64,000 nucleotides of DNA from JAFAXD01 sp963816775 (GTDB lineage Bacteria > Pseudomonadota > Alphaproteobacteria > Rhizobiales > Xanthobacteraceae). Under the pieces are notes generated by a model. The model was not told the origin of the DNA and searched no databases. It was given only the letters and a program-made list of their open reading frames with translations. Of this stretch, positions 7,995 to 16,158 are shown one piece after another. The DNA lies in the NCBI GenBank assembly GCA_963816775.1, contig CAWFLX010000022.1, positions 124,001-188,000 on the forward strand, read 5' to 3'. The position numbers and the translations under genes are program-made. Position 1 is the first letter of the stretch, and each line of letters opens with the position of its first letter.

Positions 7995-8886
7995 GACCTC
8001 TGTTGCGACCCTGATTTCACGTGACCGCGCGCTCGACAATACCGCGCTCAAGCACGCGCGCGCTGTCCTGCCGGCGCCCGGCGAACCCGAATGGCTCGAC
8101 CCGGGCGTTGCAGCGGACATTGTCTTTAACGCCGGCAGCGAAAACGACAACCGCTCCCTCGTCGATCGGGTGCGCGACGCGCTGGCGGGGCGCCCTGTCG
8201 ACGTCGTGGTCCAGAAAGCGGCCGGTCGGCGAAAACGGCTGTTCGTCGCCGACATGGACTCGACCATGATCGGCCAGGAATGCATCGACGAGCTGGCCGA
8301 CCTGGTCGGTCAAAAGGCGCGCGTCGCCGCCATCACCGAGCGCGCCATGCGCGGGGAGCTTGCGTTCGCGCCCGCGTTGCGCGAACGCGTCGCGTTGCTG
8401 GCCGGCTTGCCCGCAACCGTGACCGAGGAGGTGATCGCGAGCCGCATCACCCTCACGCCCGGCGGCAAAACCCTGGTCGCGACCATGCGGGCGAGCGGCG
8501 CCTACACCTGCCTCGTCTCCGGCGGATTCACGGCCTTTGCCGACAAGATCGCTGCGGCAATCGGGTTTGATGAGGCAAGCGCCAATCGGCTTCTCCTCGA
8601 TCCCGCAGGCCGCCTCTCGGGCACGGTCGCCGAGCCGATCCTCGGGCGCGAGGCGAAGCTCGCAACCCTGATGGCGCTGCGCGCCCGCCTTGGATTGACC
8701 GCCGACGAGACGCTGGCGGTCGGCGATGGCGCAAACGACCTCGACATGATCATGGCGGCTGGACTTGGTGTTGCGTTTCACGCCAAGCCCGCTGTGGCCG
8801 CGGCCGCGGCCGCGCGTATCGACCACGGCGACCTCACCGCGCTCCTGTTTGCGCAGGGCTACCGAAGAGGCGAGTTTGTCGAATAG
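7993..8886 (+). CDS. serB: Phosphoserine phosphatase SerB
   Basis: The 297-residue HAD-superfamily phosphatase performs the last step of serine synthesis. The catalytic DxDST motif reads FVADMDSTMIGQEC near residue 85; motif II is the VSGGFTAFADKIA region with its Ser-Gly-Gly; and motif III/IV is AVGDGANDLDMI. The N-terminal about 75 residues form the shortened regulatory part seen in alphaproteobacterial SerB. The ATG at 7993 overlaps the divergent miaA start, and no obvious ribosome binding site precedes it. The next gene is convergent, ending 6 bases away, with no visible terminator between them. Confidence 0.93.
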   Translation: MTSVATLISRDRALDNTALKHARAVLPAPGEPEWLDPGVAADIVFNAGSENDNRSLVDRVRDALAGRPVDVVVQKAAGRRKRLFVADMDSTMIGQECIDELADLVGQKARVAAITERAMRGELAFAPALRERVALLAGLPATVTEEVIASRITLTPGGKTLVATMRASGAYTCLVSGGFTAFADKIAAAIGFDEASANRLLLDPAGRLSGTVAEPILGREAKLATLMALRARLGLTADETLAVGDGANDLDMIMAAGLGVAFHAKPAVAAAAAARIDHGDLTALLFAQGYRRGEFVE

Positions 8887-8892
8887 CCCGGA

Positions 8893-9336
8893 TTACACGC
8901 GTTGCGCGACGGGGACGAGCCGTTTGCGCAGAAAATAGCGCTGCGATCCGCGTGGGTAATCGTCGAGCGACCCAAACACCTCGTAACCGAGCTTCTGGTA
9001 GAACCCCAGCGCTTGAAAACTGAACGTGTTGAGCCAAACGCCGACGCAACCGGCCTCCGTCGCATAGGTTTCAGCCCGCCGTATCAGCTCGGTTCCGAAG
9101 CCATGGTCGCGATGGGACTCCGGGACGATCAACAACTCGATGGAAAGCCAATCATAGAGAACATAGGCGTAAAGCCCGCCCACGATCTCGGCTTGGCCCG
9201 GCTCCCGCAGCAACAATGCGAATTGCCGAAACGGCATCTCGCCCGTTTGGCGCGCGTTGTACTCGACCAAGAGGCCAAGCACCGCCTGCCGGTCCTCATC
9301 TGTCGGGCGATCGGTGGTGACAATTTCGAGCTGCAT
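8893..9336 (-). CDS. GNAT family N-acetyltransferase
   Basis: A single GNAT domain fills the 147-residue protein. Motif A is visible as IELLIVPESHRDHGFGTELI, the acetyl-CoA pyrophosphate loop, and the C-terminal GVWLNTFSFQALGFYQKLGY gives the typical motif B with its Tyr. The substrate is unknown. The ATG at 9336 (MQLEIVTTDRP) is chosen; the frame stays open to 9504, but that extension runs into the repeat cluster. It lies downstream of degP on the same strand, separated by 310 bases of repeats, so co-transcription is doubtful. Confidence 0.82.
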   Translation of the reverse strand: MQLEIVTTDRPTDEDRQAVLGLLVEYNARQTGEMPFRQFALLLREPGQAEIVGGLYAYVLYDWLSIELLIVPESHRDHGFGTELIRRAETYATEAGCVGVWLNTFSFQALGFYQKLGYEVFGSLDDYPRGSQRYFLRKRLVPVAQRV

Positions 9337-9455
9337 CGGCGGGGGGCGATACCAGCGGGTCGGATGCGACAGCAATGTACGCTGGCCGAAGCCACGCGTT
9401 TTTGCAAATCGATTGGCAAACGAAATCAGCGCGCGTGCGCCGTCGCGCTCAGCGC

Positions 9456-9639
9456 CGTAGATGCCGTCCTTCGTGGTGATGGCATCTATGGACAAAGATG
9501 GCATCTATGGGGGCGCCACCGTAACAACGGTCCCTCGCCGCGGTGGCATCTACGCACAAAAATGGCATCTACGATGGATGCCGTCGTAGATGCCATCCCC
9601 CTTGGCGATGGCATCTATGGGCAAAAATGGCATCTATGG
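9456..9639. repeat. Cluster of TGGCATCTATG-type direct and inverted short repeats
   Basis: In about 185 bases the 11-mer TGGCATCTAYG occurs six times directly (starting at 9480, 9499, 9544, 9563, 9609 and 9628) and twice inverted (about 9456-9466 and 9584-9595). The direct copies come as three pairs, each pair 19 bases apart with a CAAARA linker (9478-9510, 9544-9575, 9607-9639). An inverted copy makes a perfect 13-bp stem, 9562-9574 with 9584-9596, around a 9-base loop. A second imperfect hairpin joins 9456-9465 with 9481-9490. The cluster sits between degP and the GNAT gene and encodes nothing recognisable. Confidence 0.8.
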
Positions 9640-9646
9640 CGCCGGT

Positions 9647-11128
9647 CTATTGCAATCCGAGCGCCACAAACCGAAGCTCACCGTCCGCATTGGCAACGAG
9701 GAACAGCGCTGACTTGCGGCCATCTTTCTTGAGCTGGTCGAGCTTCTTTTGCAGATCGGCGGGGGTGGCGATCGGTTCCTGGGCGACCTCGACGATCACG
9801 TCACCGGCGCTGAGCCGTTTTTCCGCGGCCGCCGAATTGGCGTCGACCCCGGTGATCACCACGCCTTTGATCTGATCCTTGATCTTGTAGCGCTGGCGGA
9901 GGCTGTCGGTCAGGTTCGACAGTTGCAGTCCGAGCGTCTTTTGAACGACCGATTTCTCTTCCGGCTGGTCGTCCTTCTTGGTGGTGAGCGTGGCCTGCTT
10001 TTCGCCATCCTCGAGCCGGCCGAGCTTGACCGTCTTCTTTGCTTCCTGACCCTTGCGGATGATCACCACCTCGACATCCTTGCCGACCGGCGTGTCAGCG
10101 ACGATGCGCGGCAGATCCTTCATTTCCTTGACGTCCTTGCCGTCGAACTTGACGATGACGTCGCCCGGCTCAATGCCAGCGGGCTTTGCTGGGCCCTTAT
10201 CCTCGACGCCTGCGACCAGTGCGCCCTTGGCGGGCTTGATATTCAGGCTGTCAGCAATGTCATCGGTGACTTGCTGGATCCGCACCCCGAGCCAGCCTCG
10301 GCGCGTCTCGCCGAATTGCCGCAGTTGATCGATCACCGCCACCGCGGTCTTCGAGGGAACCGCAAAGCCAATGCCGATCGAGCCGCCCGACGGCGAAATG
10401 ATCGCGGTGTTGACCCCGACGACCTCGCCATTGAGGTTGAACAAGGGACCGCCCGAGTTGCCGCGATTGATGGCGGCATCGGTCTGAATGTAGTTGTCGT
10501 AAGGCCCGGAGTTAATGTCACGGTTGCGCGCCGACACGATGCCGGCCGTGACGGTTCCGCCGAGGCTGAACGGATTGCCGATCGCCACCACCCATTCGCC
10601 CAGCCGCAGCTTGTCGGAGTCGCCGAACTGCACGGCCTTGAGCGGCTTGTCGGGCTTCACCCGCACCAGGGCGATGTCGGTCTTCTGGTCGTGACCGATC
10701 ACTTCAGCCTTGAGCCGCGTGCCGTCGTTGAGGATGACGTTGACCTCGTCGGCATCGGCGATGACATGATTGTTGGTCACCACGATGCCGGACGGATCGA
10801 TGATAAAGCCCGAACCAAGCGAGGAAACGCGGCGTGGCGCCCGATTTTGGTTGTCGCCGCCGCGCTTGTTCTTGAAGAATTCCTCGAAAAACTCTTCAAA
10901 CTGCTGAGATCCCGGCGGCATCTGCGGCATGTTTCCGCGCGCTTCGACCATTTGCGATGTCGAAATATTCACGACGGCGTCGATCACCTTTTCAGCCACG
11001 TCCGCGATGCCTTCAGGTCCGTGCGTCTGGGCGACGGCGGCAAGGGGCGACAGAGTGATCGTCGCAGCGAGCGCGATCGCGGCGACAGAGCGGCGAGCGC
11101 GCCGCGGAACTACGTGACAGCCGGCCAT
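9647..11128 (-). CDS. degP: Periplasmic serine protease/chaperone DegP (Do family, HtrA)
   Basis: The 493-residue protein has a signal peptide (AALAATITLSPLAAVAQ region), a trypsin-like domain and two PDZ domains. The catalytic triad is His in VVTNNHVIADADEV, Asp in HDQKTDIALV, and Ser in INRGNSGGPLFN. PDZ1 begins near GWLGVRIQQV and PDZ2 near LGLQLSNLTDSL. It degrades or refolds damaged envelope proteins. The ATG at 11128 gives a normal signal peptide; the frame is open to 11200. It follows hflK-hflC-DUF2065 on the same strand, a common alphaproteobacterial order for membrane quality control. Confidence 0.95.
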   Translation of the reverse strand: MAGCHVVPRRARRSVAAIALAATITLSPLAAVAQTHGPEGIADVAEKVIDAVVNISTSQMVEARGNMPQMPPGSQQFEEFFEEFFKNKRGGDNQNRAPRRVSSLGSGFIIDPSGIVVTNNHVIADADEVNVILNDGTRLKAEVIGHDQKTDIALVRVKPDKPLKAVQFGDSDKLRLGEWVVAIGNPFSLGGTVTAGIVSARNRDINSGPYDNYIQTDAAINRGNSGGPLFNLNGEVVGVNTAIISPSGGSIGIGFAVPSKTAVAVIDQLRQFGETRRGWLGVRIQQVTDDIADSLNIKPAKGALVAGVEDKGPAKPAGIEPGDVIVKFDGKDVKEMKDLPRIVADTPVGKDVEVVIIRKGQEAKKTVKLGRLEDGEKQATLTTKKDDQPEEKSVVQKTLGLQLSNLTDSLRQRYKIKDQIKGVVITGVDANSAAAEKRLSAGDVIVEVAQEPIATPADLQKKLDQLKKDGRKSALFLVANADGELRFVALGLQ

Positions 11129-11263
11129 AGGCTTGGAATCTCCTGAAAAATCAGTTGGCGCCGAGACTGCGCCGGACGATCGCGGGAAGCAAGGCGTCAT
11201 TTGCGCCGCAATTACGCATGGAATTGGGCGGAATGGCGGCCTCGGGCCCGACGCGGACGGCCG

Positions 11264-11449
11264 TCACCCGCGCATGAACCAGATCACCGCAAGGCCGAAG
11301 ATGGCACTCAACAGCCCGATCAGACGCAGCGTCTGATCGGGTGTTTCCAGCACGGCGGCCACGGCACGTCGGGTCTGTGCCGGGAAGGCCGCGAAAACGA
11401 GCCCTTCGATCACGAAAACAAGCCCGAGCGCCTCCAGGAATCGCGACAT
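11264..11449 (-). CDS. DUF2065 (YjeT-like) small membrane protein
   Basis: The 61-residue protein has two transmembrane helices, FLEALGLVFVIEGLVFAAF and LRLIGLLSAIFGLAVIWF, separated by a short loop with TPDQ. This is the complete DUF2065/YjeT architecture. The family often sits beside hflKC, as here (33 bases after hflC). Its role is not known; association with HflKC or FtsH at the inner membrane is only inferred from position. Confidence 0.85.
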   Translation of the reverse strand: MSRFLEALGLVFVIEGLVFAAFPAQTRRAVAAVLETPDQTLRLIGLLSAIFGLAVIWFMRG

Positions 11450-11482
11450 TGTTTGTTACCGGGCCGGCGCGAACCGCGCGGA

Positions 11483-12454
11483 TTAATTTTTGTTTGCGTC
11501 GCCGGTTTTGTTGGTGTCGGTATTGTCCCGGAGTTTGCCAGACGGGTCGCCGAAATAGCGGAAGAAGTCGGAATCCGGCTTGATCACGAGCCGCGTGTCG
11601 TTCGCCCGCAAGCTCGCCTCGTAGGCCTGCATCGAGCGGTAGAAGCTGAAAAAGCCCGGGTCCTTGCCGTAAGCGTCGGCAAAGATCCGGTTGCGTTCGG
11701 CGTCGCCCTCGCCGCGCATCTGCTCGGACTTGGAGGTCGCCTCCGCCACCAACACCGTCACGTCGCGGTCGGCGCGTGCCTTGATTTCCTGCGCCCGCTG
11801 ATTGCCTTGCGCACGAAATTCGGCGGCCTCGCGCTGGCGCTCGGTCTGCATACGCTGATAGACCGCCTGGCTGTTCTGCTCCGGCAAATCGGCGCGGCGG
11901 ATACGCACGTCGATGACATTGATGCCGAACTGGCGCGCCTCGTGATCGAGCTGCTCGCGCACCTTGGACATCAGCTGCGGCCGTTCGTCGCGCACCACGT
12001 GGGTGAGGGTCGCCTCGCCGAGGACGCGACGCAGTGCCGAGTTAAGCAGAGTTGACAATTGCGTGTTGGCGACCGCGATCGAGCCGACCGTCTGATAGAA
12101 TTTCAGCGGCTCCTGAATCCGATAGCGCGCGAAGGCGTCCACCACCAGCCGCTTCTGGTCGGATGCGATGACTTCCTGCGCGGGATTTTCCAGATCCAGG
12201 ATGCGGGCGCTGATGTAGACGACGTTTTCGATCCACAACGGCCACTTGGTGTAGAGCCCCGCGCAATGCGACTGCGCCGGCGATGCGCCCGGAGGATCTC
12301 CGGCGCAAGGCTCGGTGATGACTTTGATGGGCTGACCAAAGCGGATGACCAGCGCCTGCATCCCCTGTTGCACCTCAAACAAGGATTGATAGCCAAGAAT
12401 CAGGATGATGAGCACAACAACCGCGGCGGCGCCGCCCGTGATGGAGTATCTCAT
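11483..12454 (-). CDS. hflC: HflC, SPFH/band-7 subunit of the HflKC complex
   Basis: The 323-residue protein has one N-terminal membrane anchor (AAAVVVLIILILGYQSLF) followed by an SPFH domain (FEVQQGMQALVIRFG, VIASDQKRLVVDAFARYRI) and a long coiled coil rich in Glu/Arg/Gln (QRMQTERQREAAEFRAQG). HflC joins HflK in a periplasmic-side cage around the FtsH protease and limits its activity. The insert CAGDPPGASPAQSHC in the SPFH domain carries two Cys. The start codon overlaps the hflK stop by ATGA, implying translational coupling. Confidence 0.95.
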   Translation of the reverse strand: MRYSITGGAAAVVVLIILILGYQSLFEVQQGMQALVIRFGQPIKVITEPCAGDPPGASPAQSHCAGLYTKWPLWIENVVYISARILDLENPAQEVIASDQKRLVVDAFARYRIQEPLKFYQTVGSIAVANTQLSTLLNSALRRVLGEATLTHVVRDERPQLMSKVREQLDHEARQFGINVIDVRIRRADLPEQNSQAVYQRMQTERQREAAEFRAQGNQRAQEIKARADRDVTVLVAEATSKSEQMRGEGDAERNRIFADAYGKDPGFFSFYRSMQAYEASLRANDTRLVIKPDSDFFRYFGDPSGKLRDNTDTNKTGDANKN

Positions 12455-13605
12455 CGGGTGCCCCCACTGGTCATACTTTGCGATCCCGACGTGGGCGGAC
12501 GTGGCTGCTGTCGCGTTATCTCGTTGAGCGGCAGCACCGGAACGACCCCGGTCGAGCCGGAACCGCTCGGTGAAGCGTCGAGGATGATCTTGTCGGCCCC
12601 GCCCAGCACCTTTTCCATGGTCTCGAGGTAGAGCCGCTGGCGCGTGATGTCGGGCGCCTTCTTGTATTGTTCATAGACTTGCGAGAAGCGCGAAGCCTGC
12701 CCGGTCGCCTCCGCCACGGTCTGCTCGCGATACGCTTCGGCTGCCTGCAGGATTTGCGCAGAGCGGCCGCGCGCGTCCGGCACGACCTTATTGGCGTAGG
12801 TCTGGGCCTCGTTCTGGGCCCGCTCCGCGTCGGCGCGCGCCGCCTGCACGTCGCGGAAGGCATCGATCACCTGCTGGGGTGGGTCGACCTTCTGCATCTG
12901 CACCTGGGTGATTTGAATGCCGGACTGGTAATTGTCGAGCACCCTTTGCATCAGGTCCTGCACCGCGGTCTCAACGTTCTGCCGGGCGCCGGTCAGGATC
13001 GGCTGGATTTCAGACCGGCCGATCACCTCGCGCATGGCACTTTCCGCCACGGCCTTCACGGTGCCCTCCGGGCTCTGGATGTTGAACAGATAGTCGGCCG
13101 CGCCATTCGGCTTGATGCGCCAGAGCACGGTGAAATCCACGTCGACGATGTTCTCGTCGCCCGTGAGCATCAGGCTTTCTTCCGGAACATCGCGCCAACT
13201 TGTGCCGCGTCGCAGGCCGTCCTCAACCCGCATGCCGATGTCGATGCGGTTGATGTTGAGCACCTTCGGCGTCAGCACGGTCTCGATCGGGTATGGAAAC
13301 TTGATGTTGAGGCCGGGTTGCGCGTCGCGGACGTATTCTCCGAACCGCAGCACGATGCCGAGTTCGTCGGGCGCAACCTGATAGATTCCGGAAAAGCCCC
13401 ACAGCAGGACGGCAAGCAGGGCGATGATGATGGCACCTTTACCGCCGAGGCTTCCGCCCGGCAGCACGCTGCGCAGCTTGTCCTGGCTGCGCCGCAGGAT
13501 CTCTTCCAGATCGGGCGGATTGGGGCCCGACGATTGCGGACCCGATCCCCAAGGCCCTTTCGGCCCCGACCCCCAGGGACCGCCGCCTTGATTGCTCCAG
13601 GGCAT
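12451..13605 (-). CDS. hflK: HflK, SPFH/band-7 subunit of the HflKC complex
   Basis: The 384-residue protein begins with the usual Gly/Pro/Trp-rich cytoplasmic tail (MPWSNQGGGPWGSGPKG), then a membrane helix (IIALLAVLLWGFSGIYQV), the SPFH domain (APDELGIVLRFGEYV), and a coiled coil with ADAERAQNEAQTYANKVVPDARG. It pairs with HflC to modulate FtsH. It lies 89 bases downstream of folA and upstream of hflC with a 4-base overlap. It may be transcribed with thyA-folA as one minus-strand operon. Confidence 0.95.
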   Translation of the reverse strand: MPWSNQGGGPWGSGPKGPWGSGPQSSGPNPPDLEEILRRSQDKLRSVLPGGSLGGKGAIIIALLAVLLWGFSGIYQVAPDELGIVLRFGEYVRDAQPGLNIKFPYPIETVLTPKVLNINRIDIGMRVEDGLRRGTSWRDVPEESLMLTGDENIVDVDFTVLWRIKPNGAADYLFNIQSPEGTVKAVAESAMREVIGRSEIQPILTGARQNVETAVQDLMQRVLDNYQSGIQITQVQMQKVDPPQQVIDAFRDVQAARADAERAQNEAQTYANKVVPDARGRSAQILQAAEAYREQTVAEATGQASRFSQVYEQYKKAPDITRQRLYLETMEKVLGGADKIILDASPSGSGSTGVVPVLPLNEITRQQPRPPTSGSQSMTSGGTR

Positions 13606-13694
13606 GAAACCTCCAACCGCGCCCGGCCGGCGCGTCCTGTGTCACGAGGTTATAGGCGGTGCCCTCCCGGCTTTCAACGCGCGCAGGCGCCGCA

Positions 13695-14234
13695 TCATTT
13701 TCGAGCAACGCGCTCGTAGCTCAAAATGGTGAATGCCGCCTCGTCTTGCGGCCCGGGCGATACATCGCGGCGAGCGACCTCGCGCCATTCCACCGCGCTG
13801 AAATCCGGTAAGGTTACGTCGCCCTGCGGACGCAAGTGCACGCGGGTGAGCTCGAGGCGTTGTGCGAGCGGAATTGCCTGCGCGAAAATCTCGGCGCCGC
13901 CGATCACCATGATATCGCTTGCTCGCCGCAACGCGTCGCCGCGGGCGACGTCGAGTGCGGCGGTGAAACTGGGCGCAACGATAAGGCCGGGCGCGGCGAA
14001 CGTCGGATCGCGGCTCACCACCACATTGGTGCGCCCGGGCAGCGGTCTGCCAATCGAGCGATAGGTCTTGCGTCCCATGACCACCGGCTTGCCCATGGTG
14101 AGGGACCGAAAGTGCTGCAAGTCGGATTTGAGCCGCCACGGCAAGCCGCCATCGCGCCCAATGACGTTGTTATCGGCGGCGGCGATAATCAGAACGATGG
14201 TCGGCCGGTCGCGCTTCGAACGATCCTCGCTCAC
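13695..14234 (-). CDS. folA: Dihydrofolate reductase FolA
   Basis: The 179-residue enzyme reduces dihydrofolate to tetrahydrofolate with NADPH. Active-site features are visible: IAAADNNVIGRDGGLPWRL (Met20-loop region), DLQHFRSLTMGKPVVMGRKTY, RPLPGRTNVVVSRD and VIGGAEIFAQAIPLA. The start is GTG at 14234, overlapping the thyA TGA (GTGA). The coupling fits function, because thymidylate synthase produces the dihydrofolate that FolA recycles. Confidence 0.95.
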   Translation of the reverse strand: MSEDRSKRDRPTIVLIIAAADNNVIGRDGGLPWRLKSDLQHFRSLTMGKPVVMGRKTYRSIGRPLPGRTNVVVSRDPTFAAPGLIVAPSFTAALDVARGDALRRASDIMVIGGAEIFAQAIPLAQRLELTRVHLRPQGDVTLPDFSAVEWREVARRDVSPGPQDEAAFTILSYERVARK

Positions 14235-15025
14235 ACCGCGACTTCCGCCTTGATGTGCGGATGCGCTTCGTAACCCTCGAGCATGAAGTCTTCGAAGCGG
14301 AACGCGTCGAGGTCATGCACATGCGGGTTGAGCCGCATGGTCGGGAGCCGCAATGGCAGGCGCGTCAGCTGCAGCCGTGCCTGCTCGATATGATTGAGAT
14401 AGAGGTGCGCATCACCGAACGTGTGCACAAACTCGCCCGGCTTGTAGCCGGTGACCTGCGCGACCATGAGGGTAAGCAGGCTGTAGGAGGCAATGTTGAA
14501 CGGCACCCCGAGAAAAATGTCGGCCGAGCGCTGGTAAAGCTGGCAGGACAACCGGCCGTTGGCGACGTAGAACTGGAACAGGCAATGGCACGGCGGCAGC
14601 GCCATCTTGTCGACGTCAGCCGGATTCCACGCGGTGACGATCAGGCGCCGTGAATCAGGATTGCGCCGGATCGCTGCGACCACGTTGGCGATCTGATCGA
14701 TGGTCTGGCCATCGCGCGCGGGCCACGAGCGCCATTGCCGGCCATAGACCGGGCCGAGATCGCCGTGTTCGTCAGCCCACTCGTCCCAGATGCGAACCCC
14801 GTGATCGTTGAGATACTTGACGTTGGTGTCGCCGGCCATGAACCAGAGCAATTCGTAGATGATGGATTTGACGTGCAGCTTCTTGGTGGTGAGCAGTGGG
14901 AAGCCCTGCGTCAGGTCGAACCGCATTTGATGACCGAACACCGACAGCGTGCCGGTGCCGGTGCGGTCATGCTTCTCCACGCCATCGGCGAGGACGTGCT
15001 CCATCAGGTCGAGGTATTGACGCAC
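14231..15025 (-). CDS. thyA: Thymidylate synthase ThyA
   Basis: This is a 264-residue ThyA, the canonical short bacterial length. It methylates dUMP with methylene-tetrahydrofolate. The N-terminal MRQYLDLMEHVLADGVEKHDRTGTG, the catalytic cysteine in LPPCHCLFQFYV, the QRSADIFLGVPFNIASY dUMP-binding stretch and the HLYLNHIEQ motif are all present. It is first in the thyA-folA pair. The tctC gene upstream on the same strand ends 79 bases away. Confidence 0.97.
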   Translation of the reverse strand: MRQYLDLMEHVLADGVEKHDRTGTGTLSVFGHQMRFDLTQGFPLLTTKKLHVKSIIYELLWFMAGDTNVKYLNDHGVRIWDEWADEHGDLGPVYGRQWRSWPARDGQTIDQIANVVAAIRRNPDSRRLIVTAWNPADVDKMALPPCHCLFQFYVANGRLSCQLYQRSADIFLGVPFNIASYSLLTLMVAQVTGYKPGEFVHTFGDAHLYLNHIEQARLQLTRLPLRLPTMRLNPHVHDLDAFRFEDFMLEGYEAHPHIKAEVAV

Positions 15026-15104
15026 GGTATCCCTCTGAGTCGGGAACCGAGTTTACCGCGTGCCTCGCCTTCAGGAAATGCGGCCGTCGAGATCGCTCCC
15101 CTGA

Positions 15105-16091
15105 TCAGTTGGCGACGATTCCGGACGCTTGAAGGATCGGCGTCCAGCGCGCGACTTCGTTCTTGACGAGTTCGGCGAGCGCCTGGGGCGTGCGCCCCTC
15201 TCCTTCGGGGATATCGCTCCCTAGCTCCAGCAGCCGGCTGCGCGTCTTCGGATCATCGAGCGCCTTGCCGAGCGCCGCATTGAGCTTGTCGATGATGGGC
15301 TTGGGCGTGCCCTTGGGGGCGAACAGCGCGTTCCAGGCCGAAACCTGAAATTCGGGCAGGCCTGCCTCCCTGGTGGTGGGCACGTCGGGCAATGCGGGAT
15401 TACGCTTGGGTGTGGCGATCGCGTAGGCTTTGATGGTCCCGCCCTTGATCTGCGGCACCGCGTTGACGATCTGGTCGCACATGTAGTCGACTTGCCCGCC
15501 AACCAGGGCATTCATGGCCGGTCCGGTGCCGTTGAACGGAACCGCCGTTGGTTTGACGTCAAGGATCGAATTCAACAGCAGGCAAGTCGTGAACGACACC
15601 GAGCCGACGCCGGCGTGTGCCATGTTGAGCTTGTCAGTGTTCGCCTTCACATAGGTCAGGAACTCCTTGAGGTCGGCTGCCGGGAAGTCCTTCTTCGCCA
15701 GGATGAGGATCGGGGTACCGGCCGCCACGCCGATCGGTTCGAAGTCCGTGCGTGGGTCGTAGGCAAGCTTGGGGTAAAGCCCAACCGCCGCCGCATGGGT
15801 ACCCATGTGGCCCATGATGAGCGTGTAGCCGTCAGGGTCGGCTCGCATCGCACGGGTTGCGGCAGTCGTGCCCCCGGCGCCGACGACATTCTCGATGACG
15901 ATCTGCTGACCAAGCGTTTTTGACATGGGATCGCTTACGAGCCGCGCGATCACATCGGTCGGGCCACCGGCCGCGAAGGGTACGATGATTGTGATGCCGC
16001 GATTAGGATAATCCTGCGCTGCGGCCGGCAGCGTCGCCACAACAACAGCGAACGCCGCGACCAGGATCCTGGTCACTCTAGGCGAAGTCAT
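15105..16091 (-). CDS. tctC: Bug-family periplasmic binding protein of a tripartite tricarboxylate transporter (TctC)
   Basis: The 328-residue binding protein has a signal peptide (ILVAAFAVVVATLPAAAQ) and the Bug fold: IIVPFAAGGPTDVIARLV, VENVVGAGGTTAATRAM, PDGYTLIMGHMGTHA, and the LPDVPTTREAGLPEF and APKGTPKPIIDKLN blocks. It delivers a carboxylate to the TctAB permease. The ATG at 16091 has GGGAGGA upstream. It is the last gene of tctB-tctA-tctC; the gap of 67 bases after tctA suggests one transcript. The ligand is unknown. Confidence 0.93.
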   Translation of the reverse strand: MTSPRVTRILVAAFAVVVATLPAAAQDYPNRGITIIVPFAAGGPTDVIARLVSDPMSKTLGQQIVIENVVGAGGTTAATRAMRADPDGYTLIMGHMGTHAAAVGLYPKLAYDPRTDFEPIGVAAGTPILILAKKDFPAADLKEFLTYVKANTDKLNMAHAGVGSVSFTTCLLLNSILDVKPTAVPFNGTGPAMNALVGGQVDYMCDQIVNAVPQIKGGTIKAYAIATPKRNPALPDVPTTREAGLPEFQVSAWNALFAPKGTPKPIIDKLNAALGKALDDPKTRSRLLELGSDIPEGEGRTPQALAELVKNEVARWTPILQASGIVAN

Positions 16092-16158
16092 CTTTCCATC
16101 CTCCCAGAAGGTTTTATTTTTGCAGCCGCATTCGCTGCGGCTGGACGTTTGAACCCGG

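Noticed and set aside
9456..9639. CRISPR array
   Set aside because: Repeats are only 11 bases, occur in both orientations, the spacing alternates between short linkers and longer gaps, and no cas genes are in the window.
9749..11146. 465-codon plus-strand open frame across degP
   Set aside because: It is the mirror of a clear DegP gene on the minus strand, is rich in Arg/Asp/His, and has no known motif. High GC makes such antisense frames common.
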